From: Eopsaltria australis
Lineage: Eukaryota > Chordata > Aves > Passeriformes > Petroicidae
Direction: 5' to 3'
Length of the DNA: 64,000 nt
NCBI GenBank assembly: GCA_034509425.1
Contig: JAVTVJ010000574.1
Coordinates: forward strand, 124,001 to 188,000
The stretch's first letter is position 1, and the number at the start of each line of letters is the position of its first letter. A program made the translations under genes and the position numbers. This document shows positions 25,261-37,180 of this stretch, one piece after another. Under the pieces are notes generated by a model. The model had not been told where the DNA came from. It was given only the letters and a program-made list of their open reading frames with translations, and made no database searches.

Positions 25261-28200
25261 TGCAGGCACACCCCAAACCCTCCACCCAAACTGGAGCTGG
25301 GCTTTTGGAGTTCTCACAGGAATCCACTGTCTCACCTCTTATTAGTTCTAATTAACAGAATAATTCCTGAATGTGTATATTTAATTCATTCCGTTTCAGA
25401 CATGCTCTTTTTGGCTTCCAAGTGGGAAATATCAATTCAGATCCTGCTCTCAGGTTACATCTTGGCTCTCGTGGTTCCTGTTGGTCTCCAAGGACAAGTG
25501 AATCTACTCAAGACTAAGACAATAATCTGGAATAGAGAAACTTACTTGAGAATGTTTTGACTATGAAAAATCAAATAATGCTTAGTTTAGAAGGGTATCC
25601 TTCAGGACAAAAATAGCAAAAGTAAGTTCCAATTATAAAGAACTACACTCTGTCCTCATTCAAGGGGACACTGAATAAAAATATGCAAAATGTATAATTA
25701 GTCAAAATCATTATCAATTCCCTTTACTGCATTACAAACCCAAATGCACACCTTTTGGAAAATCATGGAAATAAAATCGTAAATCTCAGTTGAGAAGTAC
25801 TTTATTGTCCAGAAAGAATTATTCAGACTTTTCTTTTTTCCCCTGTTAAAGCATAGCAGTATATTATTTTTGTACAAAGTTACTTTATAGACTCCTAACA
25901 CATCATTTCAAGGGCAAGGTTGAGCAGATTCTTATAAAATAACTGATTTAGGGGATGCCTTCCAAATAATTCATGTGGCTGCATCCTAATGATTACAGTT
26001 TGCAAGAATGTAAGCAAGTAAGGTGAAAATCTTTAACCCTTTATGCAAATGTTGACAGCAACAATTGCCATATTGAAATAGCATCCCTTACATATTACAC
26101 AATTTTTTCCCTTATTTTCAAGATAAGTCTCATTATTTTAAAAAAAATTGATATCAGATTTCTTAAATGACAGAACAGGAAAACTTTTAAATGCTCAATG
26201 AATTCTGAATTATTAAAGATAAAAGGGTACTTTGGTATTTTTATTATCATGTTGCAGGAAATCATCTTCACTGATGTCTGGACTAAACTCTTATCTTTTT
26301 AAAAGGCCTCTTCAGTGCTGAGGTAAACTTAAAGATGCATTGCTACAAGCCTCCAGAAATGAGTATTTAGGTGTTGTTTTATTTGGTTGGCTGCGTTTTT
26401 TAACTACTTTTTAATGCTATTAAGTTTCATTTCACTGTGCAGAACATTCTCTTTGAATAAAAGAATGAAAAGGTTGCATTTGAATGAAAGCTACAGCCTA
26501 TTTGTTTCTCCAAACATATGACTTCTTATTTAAATAATTTTGGGTTAGGATTATTTTCTAGTCCCTGTAATTAAGTTATTCCTGCTGAAAGTGTAAGGAC
26601 AAATAAGGATATTAAAACACGCACTGACAAGGGGGAAAATTAACAAAATGCTGATGATCATTTCACTGGAAAAAAACAGGAGACAATTCTTTAGCCAGTG
26701 GTCACCCCTGTAGCTCCATCAACTTAAAATGCCATTCCATTTAATTATCCTTGTGAGCAAGACATGGTACAAATTATTCAGTTCTTCAGTTCCACCTCAT
26801 GACTACTTGACATATTTTGCTGACACTGTGCATTGCCAATCTTCTACACTAAAAAAAAAAAAATTATCAACAAAATTTCAGATATCACATAATCTGGGGA
26901 AATGTTCGGGATGGAATTCAGAGTGATTTATATGAGTGTGTGTGAATGGTAACTATGCTCCTAATTATTAAATAATGCTCTTACTGACCCCCTAGGAAAC
27001 AACCAATTCTCTTGATGCCTTTTCTGTGTTACCCTGCTCATCTCTAAACCTTGCACTTCTTGGAAGATCTCAGCTCACTAACCCCTGGCCTTCTGCTGTC
27101 CCCTGGCCCATCTCCTGATGTGGCTGGGAAATCTGCTTCCATCACAGCTTGGAGAGCCATAGGTGTGTTTATATGCAAGGGCATTAAATAAAGAGTGAAG
27201 AATGATCACCTGAGGGACGTGGTTTCATTTAAGAAGGTCATTTTTGCCTCCTTTGCACCACACACTCAAGTTCAGTGCAGTGATAATTCCTTTAACCCTT
27301 TTACAGACAGTGTGGATGGGGCATACAATGGATTTAAGTGTAGAAAGAAGAGAAGAACTGCCAAGACAAGAGACTTGGCAGCTTCCTGAAGTCCTGGGAG
27401 ACTTCTTTCCTTGGTTATGAGGATTCTGCCTTCTTTGCCACCATCCCATTATGAAATGTGGGCTCCAAGGCTGTGCAGCAAAGCAGGACAGGTCTGTGGC
27501 ACTGCTGTCCCTCTCCCTGAAGCAGAACATCAATCAGCTCTTGAGGAGGAGGAGCAGGGCTGTGCCTTCTGTCTCTGCCATCTCCAGGAGCTGCCCTTGG
27601 GCTCAGGCCAAACACTCAACATGTTACACCACAAGAAATAGGAAACATGCACCAGTCTTTGGTCTCTCTCACTTATTTTTTTACTAGTAGGTGCAGCCCA
27701 TCTGATGTCCCTCTCATTAACCAACTGGACATGAGCACAGTGTGAAATGATGTATTTAAGAGGAGAAACGTCGCAAAATACATTTTTAAAATTACATTCT
27801 TCAAAGACATTCTATGACAAGGTCTTCTACTTATGATTTCCAGTTGGTGAAAGGACTTTGATAAAAAGTCATCAGCCTTATTTTGACAAAAGTAAAAAAT
27901 ACTTTCAGAAAGTCTGGAAAAATTCAATGCCATATTTCCAAACTTATTTTTTAAAGAAGAATGAAAACTAGAGGGAAAAAAAAAAATCATTCCTCCTTCT
28001 GTGTTAAGGTGAAAAGTCTCTTATTTGCATCCTAATTTTGTCCCACAGTAACAAGTACAATGCTGGAATTATCTTTTAGTAGATACAGTAGGAAAAACAA
28101 CAATCCCCAGAGAAAAGTCGCCTGAGATTTTATAAATTTCAGATTTTCATTCGGTTTCTCTCAGCTGCGTTTACATCCACCAAGATTCTGAGGTGGGAAG

Positions 28201-30804
28201 CACAAAGTGACCACAAGCACAGCAGAGTTTCTCCATGTGACATTCCATAAAGTTTCTTTAGTGATGTAAAGAGCCAGGAGTGAAGAAACAAGGGCTGCCT
28301 TTTTTCTCCACTGCTAACAACGTATTTTTTATGGATGGTGAGGCATTTAAATAGTTAGAAGGCTGTAAGAATCCACCTCCTTGGCAGCTACAAATTCTTT
28401 CTGATTAGAAAGATGAGGCATCAGAAAGTCTGCCTGGTAAATCATGCAGAGTTTCCAAATAAGCTCTCCCCTCCCATGGATTTTTTCTGCAGGAGATGAT
28501 GATCAGGCCATATGTTACTATGACAGATTTGGTATTTCATAACTGAAACCCATATAGCTCCTACATTAATATTTCCTCAAAACAGGGCAATTTTTAATAA
28601 AACCTAAAACCTACTTTAATGTCTAAATCCTACAAAAATCATGACTGAGGCACCGTCCCCAAAAGCAGCTCCATATTCAATTACTTTTGTAAATACATCT
28701 CCTTTTATTATTTTTAGGTTTTAAAAGACAACTAAATACTGCATTTAATAGTAAGCATGTGCCCTACTGAAGGGAACACAAACTATAATGATATGCCTAG
28801 CTTAAAAGCAAATCTAATCTACTTGCTTATTAAATTTAAATGTGTTTAAGGCTGATATGGTTTGAAAATGATATGTAAAATAACAGCTTCCATGGCTATA
28901 AATGTCAAGTCTAAAAATTATATGCAATATAACATACAAAATAAATGCTGCTTCATCTTTACATTTCAGTGTGATCAATTCATTAAATGAGGTATTACAA
29001 GCTATGAGAAAATTTTACAACTCCTGAGACATAATTCGTCACAGTGTATTACAATGCAGCAAGGAAATACTTTAGAGGTTTTGTCATCAATGGATTAAAA
29101 TTCTTATTAGAAAGAAGGTGGGGGAAAGTAGTTTTCTGATGTAGCATGACCAAAATTACTCATCACAGCATATATTAAACACCTACGTGATCCTTTTTCA
29201 TGAGACAGTCTCTGTATTAAATGCCTTTTTTTTTTCCCTTGGAAAATAAACCAAGGAAAAGATAGGTGATGTATTTTATAGGGCCCAGATGTAAGGACAC
29301 AAAGGACACAGAGCTTCCCTGCAACACCAAACCCAAATATTCTCCGTGGGCTTGCTTGGCTTTTCTTTCCCCTTCCTTTTTAACTGTGACAGAGGGATGG
29401 TCTTTCCCACCTGCTGTCTTCCAGAAATAACTTGGCCACAGATTTTCAGCCACTGGTTAAAGAGGAGCCAAGATGCCAAGAAATACAGAGGGCTGGATTC
29501 CCCCAAGTCCCCACCAAATCCCTCTGAGTATTTTACCTACACAGCAAACACCATTGCTGAAAAAGCTGTAAAACCTTGAGAACCATTCAGCATCTTGCAT
29601 CTCTCCAGCTCCCTATTCCAGAAAATACTCCCAAAAACTGACTCCAGCTTAGGGAAACTGCTCATTGGAGCCCTCTCAGTAACCAGGCTAGAGACACAGA
29701 GATCCCCCAGGACGGGACTCAGACCATCTAAATTAAACCCTTGCTCTGAGTTGCCTCCTGAAGACACATCTGTGTCTCTGCTGATTGCACAGGGAGTGGC
29801 ACAGGGCTGGTTTATGAACACGACCTGCTCTTGTCTCCAACCTTCAGCTTCCCAACAAGTGTGCTTCCTAAAGAGAGACCACTAACAGGTGCTTTGGCTG
29901 CAACACTGTTAACTACGACCCCATCAGATTTATTTTCTTCATCTCTTTAAGTCTGAGGAAGTTATAAAACTGTGAAGATCTTAGACCTTGCTAGAAAAAT
30001 CCTGTTTCCACTCAGATGAATGCCTGCTACAGGTAAATAAAAATATGCTGTACATTGATGGCTCTTAATTATTGCCCCCAAGGTTTTGTATACAACTGTT
30101 CAAAAGTCTTGACCGCAAAAGAATATTTTATTTTTAACATCTAGAATTTATTCAGACTTTTTTATTTGTAATTAAATCCTATTTCAAAATCCATCCTGAT
30201 TAAGAACATTCAGGCTTAGGGTCTTTCAATAAGGCAGCAAGACAACGTCAATTTTCTCACATGGACATTTACAGCAGCTAAAAGGATAAATGTTACTTCT
30301 TCTGTTAGTTCTTTCTAAAATAAGAATAATATTCACAGTTTTGACCAAAATAGTTTTATTTTTAAATACTGTTCCTATTTCCAGGATACGTGCCTGCCTC
30401 TTGCCTTATCACGTTCCCAATCTGCCAAATATTTAACACATTTGTCTTTCCCTGACATATAATTTGCTATTATCATGTGACAGAAAAACCCACATCACCC
30501 CAGATGTTCTCAAGGTACAAGAGAACCTGGTAATTCTTCTGCAGGCCAGTATCTAGCCACGAATTTGTGCTCCCACAAACCCATCCATATTACCAGGGGA
30601 ATTATTAGGTGGCTGTATCTTTGCAGGCACTCAGAGCAAGATAACCCTAATCTAGTCTTATCACTTGCACACAAAAGCATTGGATCCAATAGGCTCCCAT
30701 GTAATCCATCTCTGTCAGCTGCATTAAGGAAATTACCTGTCAGAAATATCATGGCCAAGATTCCGTGATTAAATGCAAACTTAGAAAATGCTCAAGGGTA
30801 TAGT
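25261..30804. other. unique noncoding DNA
   Basis: A long unrecognised stretch. Features are a complex patch at about 25920-26110 with a POU octamer ATGCAAAT (26043-26050), an A-run at 26853-26864, a GC-richer patch at 27010-27180 ending in 'attaaataaagagtg', another at 27390-27640 open on both strands, and GC-richer sequence at 29270-29880. No gene, RNA or interspersed repeat was recognised. Confidence 0.6.
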
Positions 30805-30825
30805 AAAAAAAAAAAAAAAAAAAAA
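30805..30825. repeat. poly(A) tract, 21 A
   Basis: A pure run of 21 A. No retroposed gene body or polyadenylation signal is evident immediately upstream, so it is treated as a homopolymer rather than a retrocopy tail. Confidence 0.9.
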
Positions 30826-31644
30826 GGCTGCATAAAATTGCTTTCAGTTTAGTTTTCCTTATGTTAACGTTGTGTCCACAAGCATTTGAACAACATAAAG
30901 AATCAAGTAATTTATCAACCATGCATTGCATTGCCAAAGGAAACAAAATATATTTTTAAATTTGTCATAATTCCAGGAAGCCGACTTTCATTATTAAGAT
31001 GGTAAAACTTTTTAAAAATCTTTCAAAATCTTTGAAGAATCAAAAAGCACATCAGAGTTTTTTTGGGTGTGTTTTTTTGTGCGTGTGGGGTTTTTTTTTT
31101 TGCTTTGTTGTTGTTATTGTTCCCCAGGGAGGGAAATTGTTATTGCTGATGAAGTACAGAAATGTCTAAACCCTCAGACTCACAATTTGAATTCTATTTT
31201 TTTCCTTCAAAGCCTTTGTCTCTGCAAACTTCACCATTTAAGGATTACTGGTTACAAGTTTGCATGGCTGACAGCACAGTCCTACACCTCAGGTCAGCCA
31301 GGTCCAATCCACAATCAACGATTTCCATCAACAGCTTTGGTCTTTTCCTTAGGCATTTTTCCATAAAGAGGATAGAATAATCATACATATGTATATAATG
31401 CACTATTAACTGTGAATATCCTGGCTCTGTGTCAAAGAAGGGAACACAAAGAAAAAAAAAAAAGAGAAAAAAAAAACAACAAAAAAAAAAAAAAAACCAA
31501 ACTTGACCCACAATTCTACAGCCAAACAACTTTGAAGTATTCATTGAAGAATCCTCTATTCTAAAATGCCCAATGTAGTCTAAAGGAATCAAGAGGTTGA
31601 ATAATTACAGTGTAAATTCTTAGCAATGTTGATTAATATCCCCA
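30826..31644. other. noncoding DNA with T/G-rich and A-rich tracts
   Basis: At 31057-31120 the plus strand is T- and G-rich (runs of T broken by GTGTG and TTG). At 31450-31498 it is A-rich with a few G and C residues. The sequence between is unique and has no recognised repeat. The T-rich start and A-rich end could in principle pair, but the intervening 330 bases make this weak. Confidence 0.65.
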
Positions 31645-32095
31645 GTACATGAGAGGCACTGTCACACTGGAGGGAGTCTAACAAAGGGCCATGGAGGTGA
31701 TTAAGGGACTGGCACATCCCTCTCATGAGGGAAGGCTGGGAGAGCTGGACTGCTCAGGCTGAGGGGGATATCAGTGAGCACAAATGCTTGAAGGGAGGGT
31801 GAGAACAGGACTGAGCCAGGGCGTTCCCAGCAGTGCCCAGGGAGAGGAGCAGAGGCAATGAGCACAAACTGACAGGAGGTTCCCCCAGAACACCAGGAAC
31901 TGCTCTGGGAGGGTGATGAGCCCTGGCACAGTCACCTGGGGGTGGTGGGGAGTCTCCCACCCTGGAGACACCCAAAAACCACCTGGGCATGGTCCTGGGC
32001 AGGCAGCTCTGGGTGTGCCTGCCCGAGCAGTGGGGCTGGACCTGAGCACATCCAGAGCTCCCTTCTAACCACAGGCACTTTATGATGCTATTTCC
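31645..32095 (+). mobile_element. CR1 LINE, truncated 3' fragment
   Basis: A sense-strand CR1 3' end covering the last part of ORF2 and the 3' UTR. Ordered landmarks are 'gaaggctgggagagctgga' from 31731, 'gagcagaggcaatgagcac' near 31847, 'gacaggaggttcc' near 31871, 'tggagacacccaaaaacc' near 31962, 'gggcatggtcctgggcagg' near 31985, and 'agagctcccttctaaccac' near 32054. It ends in 'tttatgatgctattt', matching the ATTCTATG-type terminus of CR1. It is less diverged than the copy at 20840. No intact frame remains. The 5' limit is approximate. Confidence 0.88.
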
Positions 32096-34626
32096 CTTTT
32101 ATATCCTGCTTACCCAAGCCCCTCTGAAGGGCAGCCCTGTCTTCCACTACTCATGGAGAGGTGGTGCTTCCTCACCCCCTCTCCACATTGCTACTGAAGT
32201 ACTGCCTGAGTCAAACCCTGAGGCACATGGCCACTAAGGAGCCTCTGAGTGAGCTCTGAACCGCCCATCACAGCCCTGGAAATGCAGCAGTCAGCTGATT
32301 CATCACCCATTTATCCATTCCAATTTGCACCAATATGGCTGTGAGGATGCTAGGGGAGAATGGGATGAGAACCTTGATAAAATGAAAGAGTTGAACATTC
32401 ACTACACTTCACAAGACCAGATGTTATTTTCTCAAGGAAACTTCACCTGGGCTGTGGTTGATCAGAAAACAAAAAACCTTTAAGCCAGTGAGAATGTTTA
32501 CCATGTGTCTATTTAACTTTACTGGAATTCTAACTCCATTCAGCTGGATGAAAGTTTCCAACCACAAGGTCCTAAACCAAGCAGCAAAACTAAGAAGGAC
32601 ACACAAACTGGGAGCAAAAGGAGAAAGTATTCAAATTCCAAGAACCTCTCCTTGTAAACCTGGAAATTCACTTCTTCCTTCACAAGAAATTTCACTGAAA
32701 AATCCTTGAATCCATCTTGTTACAAGTGATTAATCTAAATCCAGCCAGTTGTGGTTGAGAAGGCAACAGTGAGTGGTAGATTAGAGCCTGGCAGAGTTTG
32801 TTCATTAAGATTCCTACACTGCACCAAGTATGTGATGATGAAGATTTCTCTTTGGTATGGTGGTTGCACACCTGTACAGCTGTCCCTCTACTACCAGAAT
32901 TTAGAAAGTACACAGTAAAATTGTTCCTACATGGGAAGCTTGATTCCAGAAATGGAGATTTACTGGATTATGGAAGGAGAGAGAAGTGAGAGAGCAGCAG
33001 CCTCAGAAAACAAACATCGACATGCTGATTGGAACACAGCTATCTTCTGATTAAACTGAAAGGCTGAAACTCTACAAACACAATTGGGGATGCCAGCTTT
33101 TTTCACTTGAGGCAGCATAGAGTATCAGATCTACAAGATGAGGGTTGGGTGGAACAGTTATATCATTATAATGTGAAGTAACACGGCTGCAAAGATTCCT
33201 CTCCATGACAGGAGACAGAATAAATGGGACAGACAAAATGGATGTCCCTTTTCTCACCTTTGTCCAAGGTCAGTCTAGAGTTGCACTGAAGTTCTCCACC
33301 CAGCAGAAAAGTTTCAGTTCTTCTCCTAAAGCAGGCAGGCACTGGGAAAAGCCAGTTTGAGAGCAGGAGGCTGCAGGATGCATCTCATCCTTTGTGAAGA
33401 CTGGACTAAAAACCAATTAAAGGGCTTGAACTTCTGACTAGCAAAGGAAAGAAAGAAGATAATGCATTTTCTTGGCTACAAGACCTATTGTGGAATCCAT
33501 AGTTACTTTTAATCTCAGTTAAGAGAACTAGTAATAAGACACAAAGAGTGAATATTGTTTGGACAACCTCATTTGCATTTATACAATGGTGATTGAAGTA
33601 ATGAAGCTGATTAAGTCAGGGAATCATTGTTGTCACACAACATTCACAGCTCAGAATCCATCAGCAGAAGCCAAAATCACACATAAATATATTTTGAACC
33701 TTACACATGAATTATGAATCAGATGAAAGAACCTGATGAAAAAACCGAAAGTGGACCAATGCTCCACGTGGCATTTTTATTAGTTACTTTATCACCCCCC
33801 ATATGTGCTGCCAAGGAAAATTATAATAGGCTACCACTGCTAACTGCAAAAGAAGACTATGAAGTATTATTGATATTCTTATTAAGCATGCTAGTAAACT
33901 CAACATAACTGGGTCATGATCATAGAGAAGCTCTATGTTCAAAAAGGATACTGTACAGGATAGAAAAAAAACACAAATGCAGCACTACTTTTAAAGCAGG
34001 AACAAAGTACAGTAAGCACAGCTGCAAATTCAATCTCAAAAGCACATATTGACTAATGGAGATTATACCCAAAGTGAGCTGGGTAACAATTGTTTCCAAG
34101 CAGAACAGTGCATAAAGCAAGATCCTTTCTTGGAATAACTCTCAGATTAATAGATTCAATATTGTTTCCCTTTTATTGGAGAGCAAATTCCATTAAACAC
34201 CCTGGATTACTTCAACAGCAGAACATATATTTGCAAATGAATGCAAAGACTCTGGGTGAGGAACAATACATGTTCTAGTCTACCACCATCTACCAGCATA
34301 ACTTTCTTTTAATTATCATATTTATTTCTTCTTTCCCCTGTTTGCTGTGGTGGAGTGGAACTGGTGTTCTGGAATGATCTCCCATGTGATGTATGAGCCC
34401 TCCCAAAGCACAGAGCACACCAGGCAGGCTGTGCTGAACTTGAGAGAGCAGGGTCCTACAGAGAGATTAACGAGCCAGCACAGTGACAGTGACTATTGCC
34501 ACCAGCCATCACCACCTGTTAGCAGCCACTTCACGGACAGAAAAACGTGTTAGAATCTGAGTGACCTAACAAATGCAATAAAATGAAACAACTGAGCAGC
34601 AGAGGTACAAATTCCAGGAGTTCCTG
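32096..34626. other. unique noncoding DNA
   Basis: Unique sequence, GC-richer just after the CR1 and then AT-rich. No gene, RNA or repeat was recognised. Open frames are short and lack domains. Confidence 0.65.
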
Positions 34627-34810
34627 ATGCCCAGCTGTGCTCACTCAGTCCTCCTGAGACAGTGCTGCCTCTCTGTGCCTTCAGAGGGTTTAGAGGAAAA
34701 GATGGGAGTTAGGTATGAAAAAGGGAAGGGGAAAGGGAAAAGAAAAAATGCAAAAGGGGAAAGGGAAAAAAAAAGGGGAAAGGGAAAAAAAGGGAAAAAA
34801 AGAAAAAAAA

Positions 34811-34960
34811 GGGAAAGAAAGGGAAAGAAAGGGAAAGAAAGGGAAAGAAAGGGAAAGAAAGGGAAAGAAAGGGAAAGAAAGGGAAAGAAAGGGAAAGAAA
34901 GGGAAAGAAAGGGAAAGAAAGGGAAAGAAAGGGAAAGAAAGGGAAAGAAAGGGAAAGAAA
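34811..34960. repeat. perfect 10-bp array, 15 copies of GGGAAAGAAA
   Basis: Fifteen identical tandem units with no mismatch. GGG runs are separated by exactly seven bases (AAAGAAA), meeting the usual G3 N1-7 G-quadruplex rule on the plus strand many times over. The perfect identity suggests recent expansion and probable copy-number variation. Confidence 0.97.
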
Positions 34961-35099
34961 GGGGAAAAAAGGGAAAAAAGGGGGAAAAAGGAAAAAAGGA
35001 AAAAAGGGGAAAAAAAGGGAAAAAAGAGAAAAAAGGGAAAAAAGGGAAAAGGGGGAAAAAGAGAAAAAGGAAAAAAGGAACATGGAAAAAAGGGAAAAT

Positions 35100-35184
35100 G
35101 GGAAAAAGGGGAAAATGGGAAAAAGGGGAAAATGGGAAAAAGGGGAAAATGGGAAAAAGGGGAAAATGGGAAAAAGGGGAAAAT
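35100..35184. repeat. perfect 17-bp array, five copies
   Basis: Five identical copies of GGGAAAAAGGGGAAAAT, each with one T. A degenerate copy precedes the array at about 35084. Alternating GGG and GGGG runs with five-base spacers again satisfy the G-quadruplex rule. The unit looks derived from the neighbouring GGGAAAAA units. Confidence 0.95.
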
Positions 35185-35190
35185 GGGAAG

Positions 35191-36929
35191 CCAGAATATA
35201 CTTTTTTATTCATCTTCCACCAATATAATAAAACCAGAGTCCTCTTCAGGCTATGTGAAAAAGAAGAACCTGAAGGGAGTTATGATGTGGTGCTTTTCCT
35301 GGATCAGAGTGTAACAACTGCCAACAGGAATGTTTCATGGGAGACAAACCTTCTTCCACTGACATTCAAAACTACCAGTGACCCACTACTTTGTATTTAA
35401 TAGCTACATACTTGTATTTAAGGCCATTGAGTCAATAATACCTAAGTTAAAAACATGTTCTTGCTCTGTTTTCACACCACACTCTCCATCTTAGTATCCA
35501 AGAACAGAGCATTAAACAGTAATGACAAACATCTGTCATCCCTGTTTTCCTATCCACTCTTCACCTTTGTCCTCAGTAAAAATTGAATGTATAAAGCAGG
35601 CAAAGTTGGGAAGGCAGAGCAGAGAGCCTCAGGGAAATATGCTATCAGCAGAATCCTTCTGTAGACCTTGCATTGTGTAATACACATGAAAAATAATTGT
35701 ATCACAGAACTGTTAAATAACCATATTGGATTTGCAAAACAAGATGCATTTTCCCAGCTCACTGAGAGCCTGTAGCATTTTGGAAATTAGCATACATCTG
35801 CTCCGAGGTATTCTGCATAAAATATTACAGAATGCATTTGATATAAACAGATAATTCCTTTTAGGAAGGTATAAAGTTAAAATGGACTGCACTTTACATG
35901 ATTCAGTGAGCAAACTGGCATTCAGAGCTTAAGGAATAACTAGCACCACTTCCTTAGTCAATTCTGCCACCTAGCTCATCTTGGGAAAGCTCAGCCTGTT
36001 ATGCTGCACTCCTGAAAAGCAATTTTTGTCCTGTTTAGAACTGAAATTCACAAATAACTCACCCAGCACACCTAAATCACTTCATTAAACACAGGTAACA
36101 TGGCATATTAAAAAGAAGAGTCATTTACACCAGAGGTACTATAAGAAAGTTGCTGTGCATAGAAAATCTGTCACTTATAAACGAACTTTAATTCTGATTG
36201 ATTCAACACACACCAAACCATTTTGCTTAATTTAATCCCCTAACCACAGTTAATGTTCTAAAATATTCCAAGGGATTTTAATTTTCAAACTATGAAAGAA
36301 AAGAAAACATCCTTTATCCACTCTAAATCAAAATATGTAATACTGGTTCTCGGGTGCTAATATTCTCATTTCTAACTGTCCTCTTCTTGCCAATGCCTTT
36401 TAGAAAAACAAAATCTGTGCTGGGACAGACTTTCAAATCTAAATATATCCCAGCATTCCATCAGAAAGCATTGTCATAGATAAACTCTTTTTTAAAAAGC
36501 ACATGCAAAGTATGCCATAAGAAGCTTGTGATTATTTAAACAACTGCACATTTTTAATACAGTTAAAAAAAACCAAAATCAAAACAACTCCCAAAAACCC
36601 AGGTGAAAATATGAGGGTTTGATTTTAAGTTCTCTGAGCAACCATGCTGAAAAAGAAGGTGAGCAAGCATAGCTCAGAACCATAAAGCTGCCAGCAGAAA
36701 GAGACAAACTATTGTTGTGTGGGGTTTTTCAAGTAGTGGATTCTGACACACATAAACAACACAACCCCAAGTGTGGCAGAGATGCCTGAACACCTCCAAC
36801 ACTCAGGAGTGTTTTAATCTGGAGATGCCACGTTGCTGCTGAGGAAAGGTTTGTGATGGGATCTCAGCACCACTGAGAGCTGACACAATCTGCAGGGCTG
36901 ATCGTGGCACTCTCTGTGCTCTTGGATTT
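35191..36929. other. unique AT-rich noncoding DNA
   Basis: No gene, RNA or interspersed repeat was recognised. Contains a short A/C-rich patch near 36565-36600. Confidence 0.65.
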
Positions 36930-37180
36930 TTTTCCTTTCTTGTGTGAAGGATCTGATGCAGGGCGCTGATGCTTGGTGTCTTTATCTGCCTCCAGGTACA
37001 CGTTATGCATTAACATCACAAACAGATAAACAGCTGTCATTATCTTTGATGCTTCTGCATTTGTGCTGCAGCCACTGTAATCTTTGCTGGCTGCCAGTAA
37101 TCTTAATTTATTTACTGGAAAACACTAAACCTCTCCCAGTGTGGATGTTTCCTTTAACATGCAGGTTGAATTCTAAGTGA
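36930..37180. promoter_or_regulatory. candidate enhancer: GATA/E-box/TCF cluster
   Basis: A complex segment whose core at 37024-37050 reads AGATAA, CAGCTG, TTATCT, CTTTGAT in close order. Two inverted GATA sites (37024-37029 and 37040-37045) flank an E-box (37031-37036), and a TCF/LEF-type CTTTGAT (37044-37050) overlaps the second. Further downstream are 'ctgcagccactgtaatc' and a homeobox-type 'ttaatttattta'. The tight motif packing resembles a developmental or haematopoietic-type enhancer. Conservation was not tested. The 78-codon frame over this segment is not considered coding. Confidence 0.35.

Larger units (their letters stand above)
34714..35190. repeat. purine (G/A) tandem-repeat tract
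   Basis: An almost pure G/A plus strand of about 480 bases. From 34752 to 35080 there is no pyrimidine at all (329 bases). It has three zones: irregular GGGAAA/GGGGAAA units (34714-34810), a perfect 10-bp array (34811-34960), then irregular GGGAAAAA units and a 17-bp array (35100-35184). All six frames stay open across the pure part, because stop codons need T with A/G on one strand and A/G with T on the other. The long lysine/arginine/glycine-rich and phenylalanine/proline-rich open frames here are therefore artefacts. The tract has potential for triplex (H-DNA) and G-quadruplex formation. Confidence 0.95.

Noticed and set aside
30805..30825. poly(A) run considered as a processed-pseudogene tail
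   Set aside because: No polyadenylation signal, gene-like body or flanking direct repeat was found.
34627..35400. 257-codon and 190-codon open frames
   Set aside because: They exist because purine-only DNA has no stop codons on either strand. The translation is simple K/G/R/E or F/P/L/S repeat, with no coding signature.
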